This document shows positions 43,831 through 53,530 of a stretch of 54,754 nt of DNA, in pieces. The notes under the pieces were generated by a model that was given only the letters and a program-made list of their open reading frames with translations, had not been told where the DNA came from and ran no database searches. Positions within the stretch are counted from its first letter, which is position 1; every line of letters begins with the position of its first letter. Location of the stretch: NCBI GenBank assembly GCA_002389385.1, contig DGOK01000119.1, positions 1 to 54,754 of the forward strand, in the 5' to 3' direction. Source of the DNA: Rhodospirillaceae bacterium UBA4468 (GTDB lineage: Bacteria > Pseudomonadota > Alphaproteobacteria > Rhodospirillales > Casp-alpha2). Made by a program: the position numbers and the translations under genes.

Positions 43831-45024
43831 ATGACTTTCGTACGTACCATCGCAACCGCGATGCTACTCAGTGTATTTGCATCGCTAGCAAATGCTGAGC
43901 CAATCAAAATTGGTGAAATTAACAGCTACACGCGTTTACCCGCTTTTACAGAACCCTATAAAAAAGGTTGGCAATTAGCGCTTGAGGAAATCAACGCGAG
44001 TGGCGGCATCAACGGCCGATCAGTTGAGATCATCAGTCGTGATGATGCAGGCAAACCCGGCAACGCGGTAAAGATCGCAGAAGAACTTATCCGCCGAGAT
44101 AACGTTGTCATGCTCACTGGAACATTTTTCTCACATATTGGCCTTGCCGTTTCCGACTTCGCCAAGCAAAACAAAGTTATGTTTTTGGCTTCAGAGCCTT
44201 TAACCGACGCGCTCGTATGGTCAAAGGGTAACGATTATACATTCCGCCTTCGTCCATCGACTTACATGCAAGCCGCGATGCTGGCCGCAGAAGCTGCAAA
44301 AACGGATGCCGTTAAATGGGCAACCGTTGCTCCAAACTATGCCTATGGCAAAGATGCGGTTGCTGCTTTCAAACAAGTCCTGACCAAGCTCAAACCCGAA
44401 GTAAAGTTTGTCGATGAGCAATGGCCTGCGCTTTTCAAAATCGATGCAGGTGTCACCGTACGTGCATTGGAAAAATCTAAGCCTGATGCAATTTACAATG
44501 TCACCTTTGGCCCCGATTTAGGATCATTTGTGCGCGAGGGTACAGTTCGTGGCTTGTTTAAGGACCGCACTGTTGTCAGTCTCTTAACGGGTGAGCCAGA
44601 ATATCTGGAGCCGCTTAAAGACGAAGCCCCAAAAGGCTGGATCGTCACAGGGTATCCTTGGTATGCCATTGATACCCCTGAACACAATGCATTCCGTAAA
44701 GCCTACGAAGCGCGTTGGAACGAGTCCCTCAAAATGGGCTCTATGGTTGGGTATAACATGATGCTTTCCGTTGCAGCTGTGCTCAAAGAAGCCAAAAGCA
44801 CAGACACCAATGCCCTGATCGCTGCGATGAAAGGCCTAACACATGACACGCCGATGGAACCTATCACATACCGTGATGCGGATCATCAAGCGACAATGGG
44901 TTCGTGGGTTGGCAAAACGGATGTCATCGATGGTAAAGGCCAGATGACAAACTGGCGCTTTATTGATGGCGCAAGTGTCTTACCATCCCCTGAGGACGCA
45001 AAGGCGATGCGTCCAAAAGGATGA
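43831..45024 (+). CDS. ABC transporter substrate-binding protein, branched-chain amino acid (LivK/Peripla_BP_6) type
   Basis: 397 residues with a clear signal peptide (residues 1-22, cleavage at ANA|EP). The mature protein shows the type I binding fold: IKIGEINSYTRLP, GWQLALEEINASGGINGR, the DDAGKPGNAVKIAEELI segment, and YAYGKDAVAAF. It binds a ligand in the periplasm for the permease and ATPases encoded next. The family covers branched-chain amino acids, amides, urea and aromatic acids, so the ligand is not fixed. It starts a four-gene import operon. Confidence 0.9.
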   Translation: MTFVRTIATAMLLSVFASLANAEPIKIGEINSYTRLPAFTEPYKKGWQLALEEINASGGINGRSVEIISRDDAGKPGNAVKIAEELIRRDNVVMLTGTFFSHIGLAVSDFAKQNKVMFLASEPLTDALVWSKGNDYTFRLRPSTYMQAAMLAAEAAKTDAVKWATVAPNYAYGKDAVAAFKQVLTKLKPEVKFVDEQWPALFKIDAGVTVRALEKSKPDAIYNVTFGPDLGSFVREGTVRGLFKDRTVVSLLTGEPEYLEPLKDEAPKGWIVTGYPWYAIDTPEHNAFRKAYEARWNESLKMGSMVGYNMMLSVAAVLKEAKSTDTNALIAAMKGLTHDTPMEPITYRDADHQATMGSWVGKTDVIDGKGQMTNWRFIDGASVLPSPEDAKAMRPKG

Positions 45025-45057
45025 GCGTGTTTTGGCAAGCCTTGTTAGGATAAATGC

Positions 45058-46881
45058 ATGGCGTTCTATTTTGCACAATTCCTGACCGGGCTTGCCAGCG
45101 CATCTTCCTTGTTTCTGGTTGCCGCGGGCCTGTCAATTATCTTCGGCGTTACCCGCATTGTAAACTTTGCACACGGGTCATTGTTTATGCTGGGCGCATT
45201 TATTGCGTACTCAGTCAGCCAACACACATCATTCTGGTTAGCCGTAACCATGGCCGCAATCGCCGTCGGCACCATCGGCTGGTGTATGGAACGTGGCGTC
45301 CTCCGCAAGCTCTACGCTGCACCTGAGTTATTTCAATTGGTCGCAACCTTTGGGTTGGTTTTAATCATCCAAGATGCCGCACTTTGGATCTGGGGACCGA
45401 TGGACCTTCTAGGTCCTCGCGCACCCGGCCTTGAAGGTGTTGTGCGTATCTTTGGAGAACCCATCCCTGAATATGACCTGTTTCTGATCACTATTGGTCT
45501 CGTCGTGCTGGCTGCTACGTGGTGGACATTTAAACGCACACGGTTTGGCATCCTTGTCCGCGCAGCAACTGAAGATCCGGAAATGCTCCAGGCATTGGGC
45601 GTCAAACCATCAACGTTGTTTCAGGCGACATTCTTTATTGGTGCCGCGCTTGCTGGATTAGGCGGTGCGTTAGAATTGCCACGCCAGCCCGCAAACTTAA
45701 TGATGGACCTGAATATCATCGCAGAGGTTTTCGTCGTCGTCGTGATTGGCGGCATGGGAAGTATCATCGGCGCCTTTTTAGCCGCACTGCTTATTTCTCA
45801 ATTAAACGCATTTGGTATTTTAATTTTTCCAGAGATTACGCTTGTTGCCGCTTTCGCTGCGATGGCTGTGGTTCTCATATTTAAACCCTATGGTTTGATG
45901 GGCAAACTAAGCATCGCAACACCAAACGCCGTAGAGATCGCACCGCCCATGACCTTTGGTCGTATTGGCTCGTTCGCAGGCGTCTCCTTGATGATTGTTT
46001 TGGTAGCTTTACCATTCTTTGCACCATCTTTTGTCGTTGTATTACTTAGCGACATTTTTATTTTTGCTCTCTTTGCAGCAGGTCTTCATTACATGATGGG
46101 GACAGGCGGTCTCATCTCATTTGGTCATGCCGCATTCTTTGGTCTGGGTGCGTATGGCGCTGCATTAGTCGTCAAAGGCTTTGGCGTGTCCATGCCTATG
46201 GCCCTTGTCGCAGCCCCTGTTCTTGCCGGATTTGGCGCCATTATTATTGGCTGGTTTGCGATACGATTAAGCGGTGTCTATTTAGCTATGCTAACCTTGG
46301 CTGCTGCGCAAATTCTATGGTCCACGGCCATTCAATGGCAAAGCGTCACTGGCGGCGATGACGGTATACTGGGCATCTGGCCCTCGACATGGGCAACGGA
46401 TACGACAGCCTTTTATTATTTGGCGTTGGCACTTTGCAGCACCACGATCTGTGCTTTGATATATTTGTCTTTGGGACAGCACGGCCTTTTACTGCGTGCC
46501 ACCCGGGATGCCGCGCCACGCGCCGCCGCCCTTGGTATCAACGTTAAAGCCCGACAATGGCTCGCAATTATCATCGCAGGTGTCAGCGCCGGTCTCGCGG
46601 GCGGGATTTTTGTATTTTCGAAAGGCAGTGTATTTCCTGATGTCCTGGCCATTCCCAATTCCGTCGATGCATTAGTGATGGTCTTGCTTGGCGGATTGCA
46701 CGCCCCTGTGGGGCCGATTATTGGCGCAGGTGTTTTTGCATTACTAGAAGACGGGCTTAGCCGATTACCCTATTGGCGTGCGCTTCTGGGCATCACGATT
46801 GTGATTGTTGCCATCTATGCACCGAATGGTCTTGCAGGTGTATTCTCAAAACTCCGCGTCTTACGCACGAAGTCAACGTGA
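45058..46881 (+). CDS. Fused LivH-LivM permease
   Basis: 607 residues, twice the length of a single Liv permease. Residues 1 to about 290 are LivH-like (IIFGVTRIVNFAHGSLFMLGA, the GALELPRQPANLMMDLN stretch, VVVIGGMGSIIGAFLAALLI). Residues from about 305 are LivM-like (GGLISFGHAAFFGLGAYGAA, SGVYLAMLTLAAAQILW, KARQWLAIIIAGVSAGLAGG, LLGGLHAPVGPIIGAG). Both halves keep their EAA-like loops. Such fusions occur in some alphaproteobacterial importers. The stop overlaps the next start (TGATG). Confidence 0.92.
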   Translation: MAFYFAQFLTGLASASSLFLVAAGLSIIFGVTRIVNFAHGSLFMLGAFIAYSVSQHTSFWLAVTMAAIAVGTIGWCMERGVLRKLYAAPELFQLVATFGLVLIIQDAALWIWGPMDLLGPRAPGLEGVVRIFGEPIPEYDLFLITIGLVVLAATWWTFKRTRFGILVRAATEDPEMLQALGVKPSTLFQATFFIGAALAGLGGALELPRQPANLMMDLNIIAEVFVVVVIGGMGSIIGAFLAALLISQLNAFGILIFPEITLVAAFAAMAVVLIFKPYGLMGKLSIATPNAVEIAPPMTFGRIGSFAGVSLMIVLVALPFFAPSFVVVLLSDIFIFALFAAGLHYMMGTGGLISFGHAAFFGLGAYGAALVVKGFGVSMPMALVAAPVLAGFGAIIIGWFAIRLSGVYLAMLTLAAAQILWSTAIQWQSVTGGDDGILGIWPSTWATDTTAFYYLALALCSTTICALIYLSLGQHGLLLRATRDAAPRAAALGINVKARQWLAIIIAGVSAGLAGGIFVFSKGSVFPDVLAIPNSVDALVMVLLGGLHAPVGPIIGAGVFALLEDGLSRLPYWRALLGITIVIVAIYAPNGLAGVFSKLRVLRTKST

Positions 46882-47603
46882 TGACCATTGCCTTAGAAGT
46901 AAAATCCCTCTCAAAAAACTTTGGTGGCCTTAAGGCCATTGATGACATGTCATTTTCATTGGATGACGGTGGTTTTACAGCCCTCATCGGGCCGAATGGT
47001 GCTGGAAAAACCACATGCTTTAATCTTTTAAGCGGGGTACTGGAACCGTCAGCCGGTGGCATGCTATTGCACGGACAAAGTATCACCAGCATGCCAACGC
47101 ACCTTCGGGCGCGCCAAGGGATGGGCCGAACATTTCAAATTGCGGCGACATTCCGTTCCATGACTGTCCTGGAAAACATTGAAGTCGCACTGATCGCAGC
47201 CAAGCAAGATAAATTCGATGCCACTGCCCTTCTTGATGAATTGGGTATTGCCGAACACACAGACCATATAATCACTGAGCTCGCATACGGGGACATCAAG
47301 CGTGTTGAATTGGCAATGGCATTAGCAAGCATGCCAAGCGTTCTGTTATTGGACGAACCAACGGCTGGAATGGGTGCCAATGAGCGGCTTTCAATCATGG
47401 AGTTAATAGCCAGGTTAGCACGTGTACGTGGCACGACAGTGCTGTTTACGGAGCACGACATGGATAGCGTTTTTGGTTTTGCAGAACGCATCCTCGTTAT
47501 GGACCAAGGGCAACTTATTGCCGACGGATCACCTGAAGATATTCGCTCCAACACACATGTTCAGCAGATTTATCTTGGTGACGAGGCTACTCTTGATGCT
47601 TGA
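46881..47603 (+). CDS. livG: ABC importer ATP-binding protein, LivG type
   Basis: 240 residues from ATG 46881, which overlaps the permease stop. Walker A GPNGAGKTT (about 36), the Liv-type signature LAYGDIKRVELAMAL, Walker B VLLLDEPTAGMG and H-loop FTEHDM. It pairs with LivF as the heterodimeric motor of the importer. An eight-base overlap with livF follows. Confidence 0.92.
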   Translation: MTIALEVKSLSKNFGGLKAIDDMSFSLDDGGFTALIGPNGAGKTTCFNLLSGVLEPSAGGMLLHGQSITSMPTHLRARQGMGRTFQIAATFRSMTVLENIEVALIAAKQDKFDATALLDELGIAEHTDHIITELAYGDIKRVELAMALASMPSVLLLDEPTAGMGANERLSIMELIARLARVRGTTVLFTEHDMDSVFGFAERILVMDQGQLIADGSPEDIRSNTHVQQIYLGDEATLDA

Positions 47604-48297
47604 TATTCAGAACCTCATTGTCGGATACGGTAAGGCGCAGGTCATTGATCAGTTGTCATTCCAAGTCGATCCTAAAACCGGGCTGGCACTCCTGGGAAGA
47701 AACGGGGCTGGAAAATCGACAACACTTAAAACCGTTATTGGTCTTTTGAAACCATGGTCCGGTGATATTCTTCTCGATGGGCAATCGATAAGTGAGTTAC
47801 CTTCCGATGAAATCGCCAGATTAGGAATTGGCTACGTCCCGGAAGAGCGGCGCATTTTCGCAGACCTAACTGTTATTGAGAATCTGGTCACTGGCGCAAA
47901 GCCTGGCGCTTCTGGTGATATTTTTTGGACCCAATCCCGAGTGTTCGAGTTGTTTCCTGAAATTGCACGACGGCGCCATGCCGATGCAGGATCATTATCA
48001 GGTGGTGAACGGCAGATGCTGGCAATTGCGCGTGCGCTTGTTGGTAACCCGCGTTTTCTTTTACTCGACGAGCCCTCTGAAGGTCTTGCGCCTGTTGTTG
48101 TGCAAAAGCTGGGTCTGGTGCTCTCAGCGCTTCGTCAGGAGAACGTCGGCCTCTTGGTGGCTGAACAAAATCAAAACCTAGCATCGCATCTTGTTGACCA
48201 TGCATTGATCTTAGAAACGGGTGTAAACCGGCATATAAGCACATTTAACGAGCTACGCTCACACCCTGAAGTGGTTAAAAAATATCTAGGCATGTAA
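47596..48297 (+). CDS. livF: ABC importer ATP-binding protein, LivF type
   Basis: 233 residues from ATG 47596, overlapping livG by 8 bases. Walker A GRNGAGKST (about 35), the LivF marker IGYVPEERRIFADLTVIENL, signature LSGGERQMLAIARAL and Walker B LLLDEPSEGLAP. Last gene of the import operon; the regulator gene starts 71 bases later with its own ribosome site. Confidence 0.92.
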   Translation: MLDIQNLIVGYGKAQVIDQLSFQVDPKTGLALLGRNGAGKSTTLKTVIGLLKPWSGDILLDGQSISELPSDEIARLGIGYVPEERRIFADLTVIENLVTGAKPGASGDIFWTQSRVFELFPEIARRRHADAGSLSGGERQMLAIARALVGNPRFLLLDEPSEGLAPVVVQKLGLVLSALRQENVGLLVAEQNQNLASHLVDHALILETGVNRHISTFNELRSHPEVVKKYLGM

Positions 48298-48368
48298 ATA
48301 ATAAGCTAATCATCTTTCCCCAAATTTGAATAAATGATACGGATTGTCTTAAAAAATAGGGGATCGAA

Positions 48369-49136
48369 ATGTCTGATACGTCAGAACCTGTCGTTATCAA
48401 AGCGTTTGCATTGGTCGAAGCCATCTTGGCTGCGGGACGCCCGCTGTCTTTGCCTGAAATTGCGGAAGCACTCAACCGCCCTAAACAAACCGTGCATCGT
48501 ACGGCGCGTCAGCTCGAAGAGTATGGCTTTCTATTTCGTGAACCTGTCCGAGATAAATATGCGATCGGCCCTAAGCTGTTCGATATTTCAAAGGATGTTA
48601 TGGGATGGTGCATGCGTTATGCGCCAAGGCATGCAGCCCTCACCCGTCTGGTCGACGAGGTATCGGAGACCTGTAATATTGGCATTCTAGATGCTGACAG
48701 TGTTTTATATCTAGACCGTGTTGAAAGTAATTTCCCTTTACGTGCAGAACTTCACCCCGGCAGCAAAGTCCCTATTCATAGCACCGGCCTTGGCAAATTA
48801 CTTCTGGCCAACTTACCAACACGAACTCGTAAACGCGTAATGGACCGACTGAACCTGGAAAAGTTTACCGAAAAGACAATTGTCGACATCGAAGCATTAG
48901 AAGCCGATTGCCTTGAAACCAAGAAACGCGGGTTCTCCATTAACAATGAAGAATATCACGACGGAATCATAAGTGTCGCCGTACCTATTTTTGAAACACC
49001 AGATCATGTCATTGCAGGTTTGGCCCTACATGCACCAGCAGCGCGCATGACACTCGATGCGGCAATAGCACTCGTCCCTACTTTAAACTCTTATGCTGAA
49101 AAAATCGCAACCGACTTTAGCGCTGAGAAAACTTAA
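48369..49136 (+). CDS. IclR-family transcriptional regulator
   Basis: 255 residues. Winged helix-turn-helix at about 20-60 (LSLPEIAEALNRPKQTVHRTARQL) and a C-terminal IclR effector domain with GNIGI-like CNIGILDADSVLYLDRVE, HSTGLGKLLLA and RGFSINNEEYHDGIISVAVPI motifs. AGGGG lies upstream of the ATG. It follows a Liv-type importer, so it most likely senses the imported compound or its product. The gene is not in a divergent pair. Its target cannot be told from the sequence alone. Confidence 0.87.
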   Translation: MSDTSEPVVIKAFALVEAILAAGRPLSLPEIAEALNRPKQTVHRTARQLEEYGFLFREPVRDKYAIGPKLFDISKDVMGWCMRYAPRHAALTRLVDEVSETCNIGILDADSVLYLDRVESNFPLRAELHPGSKVPIHSTGLGKLLLANLPTRTRKRVMDRLNLEKFTEKTIVDIEALEADCLETKKRGFSINNEEYHDGIISVAVPIFETPDHVIAGLALHAPAARMTLDAAIALVPTLNSYAEKIATDFSAEKT

Positions 49137-49140
49137 ACTC

Positions 49141-49734
49141 TTAAGGTTCTACATCTACCAAACGGAACGTTAGGTTCACCCGAGGCCCTACAATTTTTGC
49201 GGTTTTTGGGACACAGTGCAGCCAGTTACGTTGCGTATCTCCACGCATCACTAAAACACTCCCATGCGGCAGGTCGACCGGAATACTCTCGCCTGGCGTT
49301 TTTGATCTACGTTTAAATCTTAACCTGCGTTCGGCACCTAAATTAACAGATGCGATGATCGGTTGAGGCCCCAGAGACTTCTCATCATCTGCATGCCAGC
49401 CCATAGAATCACGTCCATCACGATACAGGTTTAGCAGCACGCCATTGAATGTTGTCTGACACAAACGCTCTACGTGGTGCCATACTTTAGCAACAGGATC
49501 AGAAACGCCCTCGGGCGGATTGGTCAAACCGGAATAGGAATATGGGACTTCGCCCATCCAGTATGTTTGGCGCGGCATGGGGTGCTTGCGGCCAAATACG
49601 GTGATTTCTTCTTGCCGCCAAGGTGTGTCGCTTACGATATCTTCGAACAATTGATCCGGTGCATGAAAAGCATCATGGACAAGCACGACATCACCACCGT
49701 GCGCAGATACCACCGTCTCAGTTCGTCCAACCAA
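49141..49734 (-). CDS. AlkB-like 2-oxoglutarate/Fe(II) dioxygenase
   Basis: 197 residues. The iron triad is His114 and Asp116 in WHADDE and His173 in WLHCVPK; Arg185, Asn187 and Arg191 (RVNLTFR) match the AlkB 2-oxoglutarate motif RxNxTxR. The nucleotide-recognition lid region (PRQTYWMGE) fits the DNA-repair branch, AlkB/ALKBH2-3 type. It removes alkyl lesions from bases by oxidative demethylation. It starts 2 bases after the stop of the degenerate PDZ gene and is probably translated from the same message. Confidence 0.88.
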   Translation of the reverse strand: MVGRTETVVSAHGGDVVLVHDAFHAPDQLFEDIVSDTPWRQEEITVFGRKHPMPRQTYWMGEVPYSYSGLTNPPEGVSDPVAKVWHHVERLCQTTFNGVLLNLYRDGRDSMGWHADDEKSLGPQPIIASVNLGAERRLRFKRRSKTPGESIPVDLPHGSVLVMRGDTQRNWLHCVPKTAKIVGPRVNLTFRLVDVEP

Positions 49735-49736
49735 GA

Positions 49737-50723
49737 TTAATGAAGACCCGGTTTTTTATAATAATCGCTGCGGTTCGCACTTTCGACTTCAACCTCGATG
49801 ATCCGTTTATCACGGAACAATGTCATTGGAACCGTCGTACCCGCTGGGCCCAAGCCCCAAATCGTTTTGTACATTTTTGCCATGTATTCTACGGGCTGCC
49901 CTGCAATCTCAAGGATAAGATCCCCGGCTTCTAGCCCAGCCTTATCTGCAGGACCTCCATCCCAAAGTCCGGCAACGACAACCTTACCAGAAGATTCTGC
50001 TGAAAACATTCCCAACCAAGGCCTTGCTGGTGACAGCCGTTGGCCATGCTTCATAAGCTCGTCTTTTACGCCATGAATCAGATCGATCGGGACAATCATG
50101 TTCCCCTCGCGTGGCTCACCGTCTTCATAACTTGCTTCGCTTTCTTGGACAAACAATGAGCCGATACCTTTGAGTGTGCCATCCATACCGATCAATGCCG
50201 AGCCCCCCCAGAACAAATGCGGTGGCGATGTGAAAATCGCATTGTCCAGTAAGTATTCCCAGTATCCTGCAAACTCTCGCCGCCCGACAACTTCAACACT
50301 AATGGATTGCCCACAACCACCAAATCCAGCCAGGATCGCCAGATCGCCAACATTCAAGTCCGTCGCTGTACCGATTTTTAAAGGCGCGTTATTTGGCCGC
50401 CCCAGCATTTGCACGAGACCAAAGCCGGTCTCTGTATCCGCGCCAATGACATGACCTTCAACAGCTGCACCATCGGCATCAACAAGCCAGACGCTTTCAG
50501 CTTCAACAACCAGGTACCCAATCGTGAGCAAGAAGCCTCGCTCATCAATCAAGACAGCATGACCTGTACGTTCACTACCAAGCGATTGCACCGTGAATCC
50601 GTCTTCGGGCGCACGTGTTCTAATCAGATAAATCGCACGCAGCGCTGCCTTCAGATCAAACGTCAGATCTTCAGTCGTCGGTTGCAATGCCGGGTCGATA
50701 TCGGGCATTTGATCTATGGTCAT
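49737..50723 (-). CDS. HtrA-like protein with lost catalytic triad and C-terminal PDZ domain
   Basis: 328 residues with no signal peptide. Residues 30-220 align with the trypsin-like domain of HtrA/Deg proteins (GHAVLIDERGFLLT, VGDLAILAGFG), but the His position reads GYLVVEAE, the Asp position reads DTETGFGL, and the GNSGGPL serine loop reads WGGSALIGMDG. All three catalytic positions are therefore changed. The PDZ domain (about 235-320: RPWLGMF, GPADKAGLEAGDLILEIAG) is normal. It is likely a scaffold or sensor rather than a protease. GAAGGG precedes the ATG. It lies between CocE-like and AlkB-like genes in one minus-strand run. Confidence 0.85.
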   Translation of the reverse strand: MTIDQMPDIDPALQPTTEDLTFDLKAALRAIYLIRTRAPEDGFTVQSLGSERTGHAVLIDERGFLLTIGYLVVEAESVWLVDADGAAVEGHVIGADTETGFGLVQMLGRPNNAPLKIGTATDLNVGDLAILAGFGGCGQSISVEVVGRREFAGYWEYLLDNAIFTSPPHLFWGGSALIGMDGTLKGIGSLFVQESEASYEDGEPREGNMIVPIDLIHGVKDELMKHGQRLSPARPWLGMFSAESSGKVVVAGLWDGGPADKAGLEAGDLILEIAGQPVEYMAKMYKTIWGLGPAGTTVPMTLFRDKRIIEVEVESANRSDYYKKPGLH

Positions 50724-50779
50724 GCATTTCCCTTCACCTTTAAATGTCGGAAGGGTTTATGATTATTCAATAGCTAGGT

Positions 50780-52615
50780 TCAAACAATCGGAATCCGTAT
50801 TGATGACGGTCGCATTTTATCTCGGAATATCCTGTATTTAGGCGGACGACCGTCTGGAATGCGCGTGAAGTGATCACTATCAGATCCTGCAATAGAAACC
50901 CTAAGACGATGCCCGGCTCGAAACAGATACGACGTCGGCAACAGATCAAACGAGACGGATGTCGCTTCACCTGGCGTCAGATGTTGCGCATCGGCACGAT
51001 TGAACGAATGTGACGGACCAATAATCGGGAAGTTTTCTGGCTGATCCCCAATTTTACGATGCAAGGCCCGGAACACGCCCTCGGTGACATAGACCGAGCG
51101 ACCATCTGGCAAAATATCAGAAATATAAACAAAGAAAGTTCCATCTTTCTCAGAACCTTCAAAGTGAATATCGACAACCGGATGACCGGTCATTTCAGTA
51201 TCAACGTCAAACGGTGCTGCCGTGTAGGTCTGCATCAGGTCTTCGCGACCATCCCAATCGTCATAGTATGTATCGACATTGGCGATATATAGCCGGTCAT
51301 AACGGGTATGGAACCCGGTGCGGCTGCTATAGGTCGTCTGATACTCGTCGCTTGCATCCTTATCAACCGGTGCCGTTGGCGAAAGCGCGCCATCTTCAGC
51401 AAAGTACATTGATGTGTCGGTCGCGCGGGGCGGCCAATCATCAGCAGAACGCCATTCTTCAGCCCCCATAGTGTAATAATGAACGCGAGCTTCGTTATCT
51501 AGCCCTGCATCAATCCCCTTCAAATGCTCATCAAAGAACCTCAGGACTTCTGACGCAACAAACGGTTGCTGTGCGCCGTGTTTCTCGGGCCGCCACGGGC
51601 TGCAATGACCGCGGGCGCCATGATCCCATGGTCCCAACATCAAGCGATTCTTTAGGTTTTGAAGCCAAAGGTGTCGCTGAATTGTTCCAACGGAATACCC
51701 ACCGCCGTCCATCCAGCCAGAGACCGAATAAAAAGCCGTTTGCTGATCGGCTTTACGATTGGCGTAATGATAAGGAGAGATATGAGCGCTCACATAATCA
51801 GGATCATCTGATAACGCGTCATCGCGGAATCGGAATTGCTGGGCGAAGTCTTGCATGTTGAAGTTTGCCGCGTGCTCTTCAAGCGCATCAACCACCATGC
51901 TACCATCAGTATCTTCATCAACCGGGGCTGGGCCTTCCAAAGCATCATTCTTAAAATACGCGTAATCCGGAATCAGATCTCGTCGATCAAGATCCAAGGA
52001 ATCGGCTAGCTGTCCGTAGTTTCGTGTCACGCATGTCAACAACACGCCACCTGGATACAAATGGTTAGACCATGTATCCCAAACCGCAAACAACGGCGCC
52101 ACGGCTTTAACGTTGGGATGACATGTGGACGCGAGGAAGTCAGATGCTGCGCCCGGGTATGAAACACCTGTCGCGCCAACGTTGCCATCACACCAGGACT
52201 GATCAACAACCCAATCCACCGTATCATGATGATCCAGACGCTCAGCAGGAGAGCGGAAACCGTCCCGACTCCCGAAACTTGCACCCGAACCACGCACATC
52301 GACACAGACTAACGCATAGCCACGCTTCACAAAATTGTCGCGATAAAAAGCAATCGTCGGACACGGATCGATGTTAGATCCTGTTGCTTCGTTGACAGCA
52401 AATCGACGATAATATGGCGTGAATACACAGATCGTTGGATAGGCTTTTTGTTCGTCCTCAGTGCCCGGCAAATGCACGTCCACTGCTAGTTTAATACCAT
52501 CTCGCATGGTCACATATTTTGAGATTAAACGCTCACCCTGATAGGCTTTGTCGAGGCTTCTCACATACTCACGTGGGCTAACCTTCCATGCGATATCGCT
52601 TTGATCGGTAGACAT
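50780..52615 (-). CDS. CocE/NonD-family hydrolase (X-Pro dipeptidyl-peptidase S15 type)
   Basis: 611 residues. The alpha/beta hydrolase core carries the nucleophile elbow GVSYPG (Ser about 150) after the ADVHLPG-like start and DVRGSGASFGSRDGF; the acid and His lie near WDHGARGHCSPW. The C-terminal jelly-roll (PepX_C) ends with RLRVSIAGSDSDHF. Family members cleave acyl esters or amides such as cocaine, amino-acid esters or glutaryl-acylase substrates. AAGGAG precedes the ATG. The Liv importer and gamma-glutamyltransferase nearby suggest amide or peptide use. Confidence 0.87.
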   Translation of the reverse strand: MSTDQSDIAWKVSPREYVRSLDKAYQGERLISKYVTMRDGIKLAVDVHLPGTEDEQKAYPTICVFTPYYRRFAVNEATGSNIDPCPTIAFYRDNFVKRGYALVCVDVRGSGASFGSRDGFRSPAERLDHHDTVDWVVDQSWCDGNVGATGVSYPGAASDFLASTCHPNVKAVAPLFAVWDTWSNHLYPGGVLLTCVTRNYGQLADSLDLDRRDLIPDYAYFKNDALEGPAPVDEDTDGSMVVDALEEHAANFNMQDFAQQFRFRDDALSDDPDYVSAHISPYHYANRKADQQTAFYSVSGWMDGGGYSVGTIQRHLWLQNLKNRLMLGPWDHGARGHCSPWRPEKHGAQQPFVASEVLRFFDEHLKGIDAGLDNEARVHYYTMGAEEWRSADDWPPRATDTSMYFAEDGALSPTAPVDKDASDEYQTTYSSRTGFHTRYDRLYIANVDTYYDDWDGREDLMQTYTAAPFDVDTEMTGHPVVDIHFEGSEKDGTFFVYISDILPDGRSVYVTEGVFRALHRKIGDQPENFPIIGPSHSFNRADAQHLTPGEATSVSFDLLPTSYLFRAGHRLRVSIAGSDSDHFTRIPDGRPPKYRIFRDKMRPSSIRIPIV

Positions 52616-52704
52616 GATTTCTCCTTATAATTTCCTGGGCGGGACTTGCGGAACGCGTAACAATGATAGAACCTTAGGGTAATGTCGTAATCGGAGAAAT
52701 CAAT

Positions 52705-53484
52705 ATGAGCAACATCCATACCTTAGAATTACCCTCAGTTCGTGACCGTGTATCAGAAGAAGAATGGCAGATGCGCGTTGATCTCGCAGCCTGTTATCGC
52801 CTTGTTGCCCACTATGGATGGGACGATGTCCTCTTCACACACAACTCCGCTCGCATTCCGAATTCTGACCATCATTTTTTAATTAATCCGCTTGGCCTCA
52901 AGTTTGAAGAGATCACAGCATCATCGCTGATCAAGATTGATTTAGACGGCAACAAGATTTTAGAAAGTCCTTATGGATACATTAAAGCAGGCTTCACAAT
53001 CCATTCAGCTATTCACATGAATAGAGAAGATGCAGTCTGCGTCATGCACACTCACACAATGGAAGGCATGGCTGTTTCAGCTCAAAAAGACGGGCTGTTG
53101 ATGCTCAATCAAAAATCCATGTGTTTCCACAATCGCCTCGCCTATCACGATTTCGAAGGCATCGCAGATAACCTGGACGAGCGTGACCGTTTGGCACAAG
53201 ACCTAGGCGATCTTAATTCAATGATCCTTTGGAATCATGGCTTGATGACGATTGGCGACACCGTTGCAAATGCGTTTATCTTGCATAAGCGCTTAAACGA
53301 TGCCTGTGAATTACAATTAATGGCACAAGCTGGCGGCACTGAACTCCGCTTCCCATCCGAAAATGTTTGTGAGCACACAGCAAAACAGTTTGAAGCAAAC
53401 TACTCACGCGGTGAAACCGCGGCCATTCAATGGGCTGCTTTCCTACGTATGCTCGACCGTATCGATCCAAGTTACGCCCAATAA
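52705..53484 (+). CDS. Class II aldolase/adducin-domain protein
   Basis: 259 residues of the AraD/FucA fold: DLAACYRLVAHYGWDDVLFTHNSARIP, FLINPLGLKFEEITASSLIKID, then the zinc-binding MHTHTMEG (His pair) and a third ligand in LWNHGL. Many such proteins annotated as aldolases act as decarboxylases or isomerases instead, so no substrate is claimed. It is divergent from the CocE-like gene by 89 bases and precedes the gamma-glutamyltransferase gene by 46 bases, probably in one operon. Confidence 0.85.
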   Translation: MSNIHTLELPSVRDRVSEEEWQMRVDLAACYRLVAHYGWDDVLFTHNSARIPNSDHHFLINPLGLKFEEITASSLIKIDLDGNKILESPYGYIKAGFTIHSAIHMNREDAVCVMHTHTMEGMAVSAQKDGLLMLNQKSMCFHNRLAYHDFEGIADNLDERDRLAQDLGDLNSMILWNHGLMTIGDTVANAFILHKRLNDACELQLMAQAGGTELRFPSENVCEHTAKQFEANYSRGETAAIQWAAFLRMLDRIDPSYAQ

Positions 53485-53530
53485 CATTCAAGACGACAAA
53501 ACATAACCACATAAAAGGAGACGCGACCCC

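Noticed and set aside
49737..50723. Active serine protease of the DegP family
   Set aside because: His, Asp and Ser positions are all replaced and there is no signal peptide.
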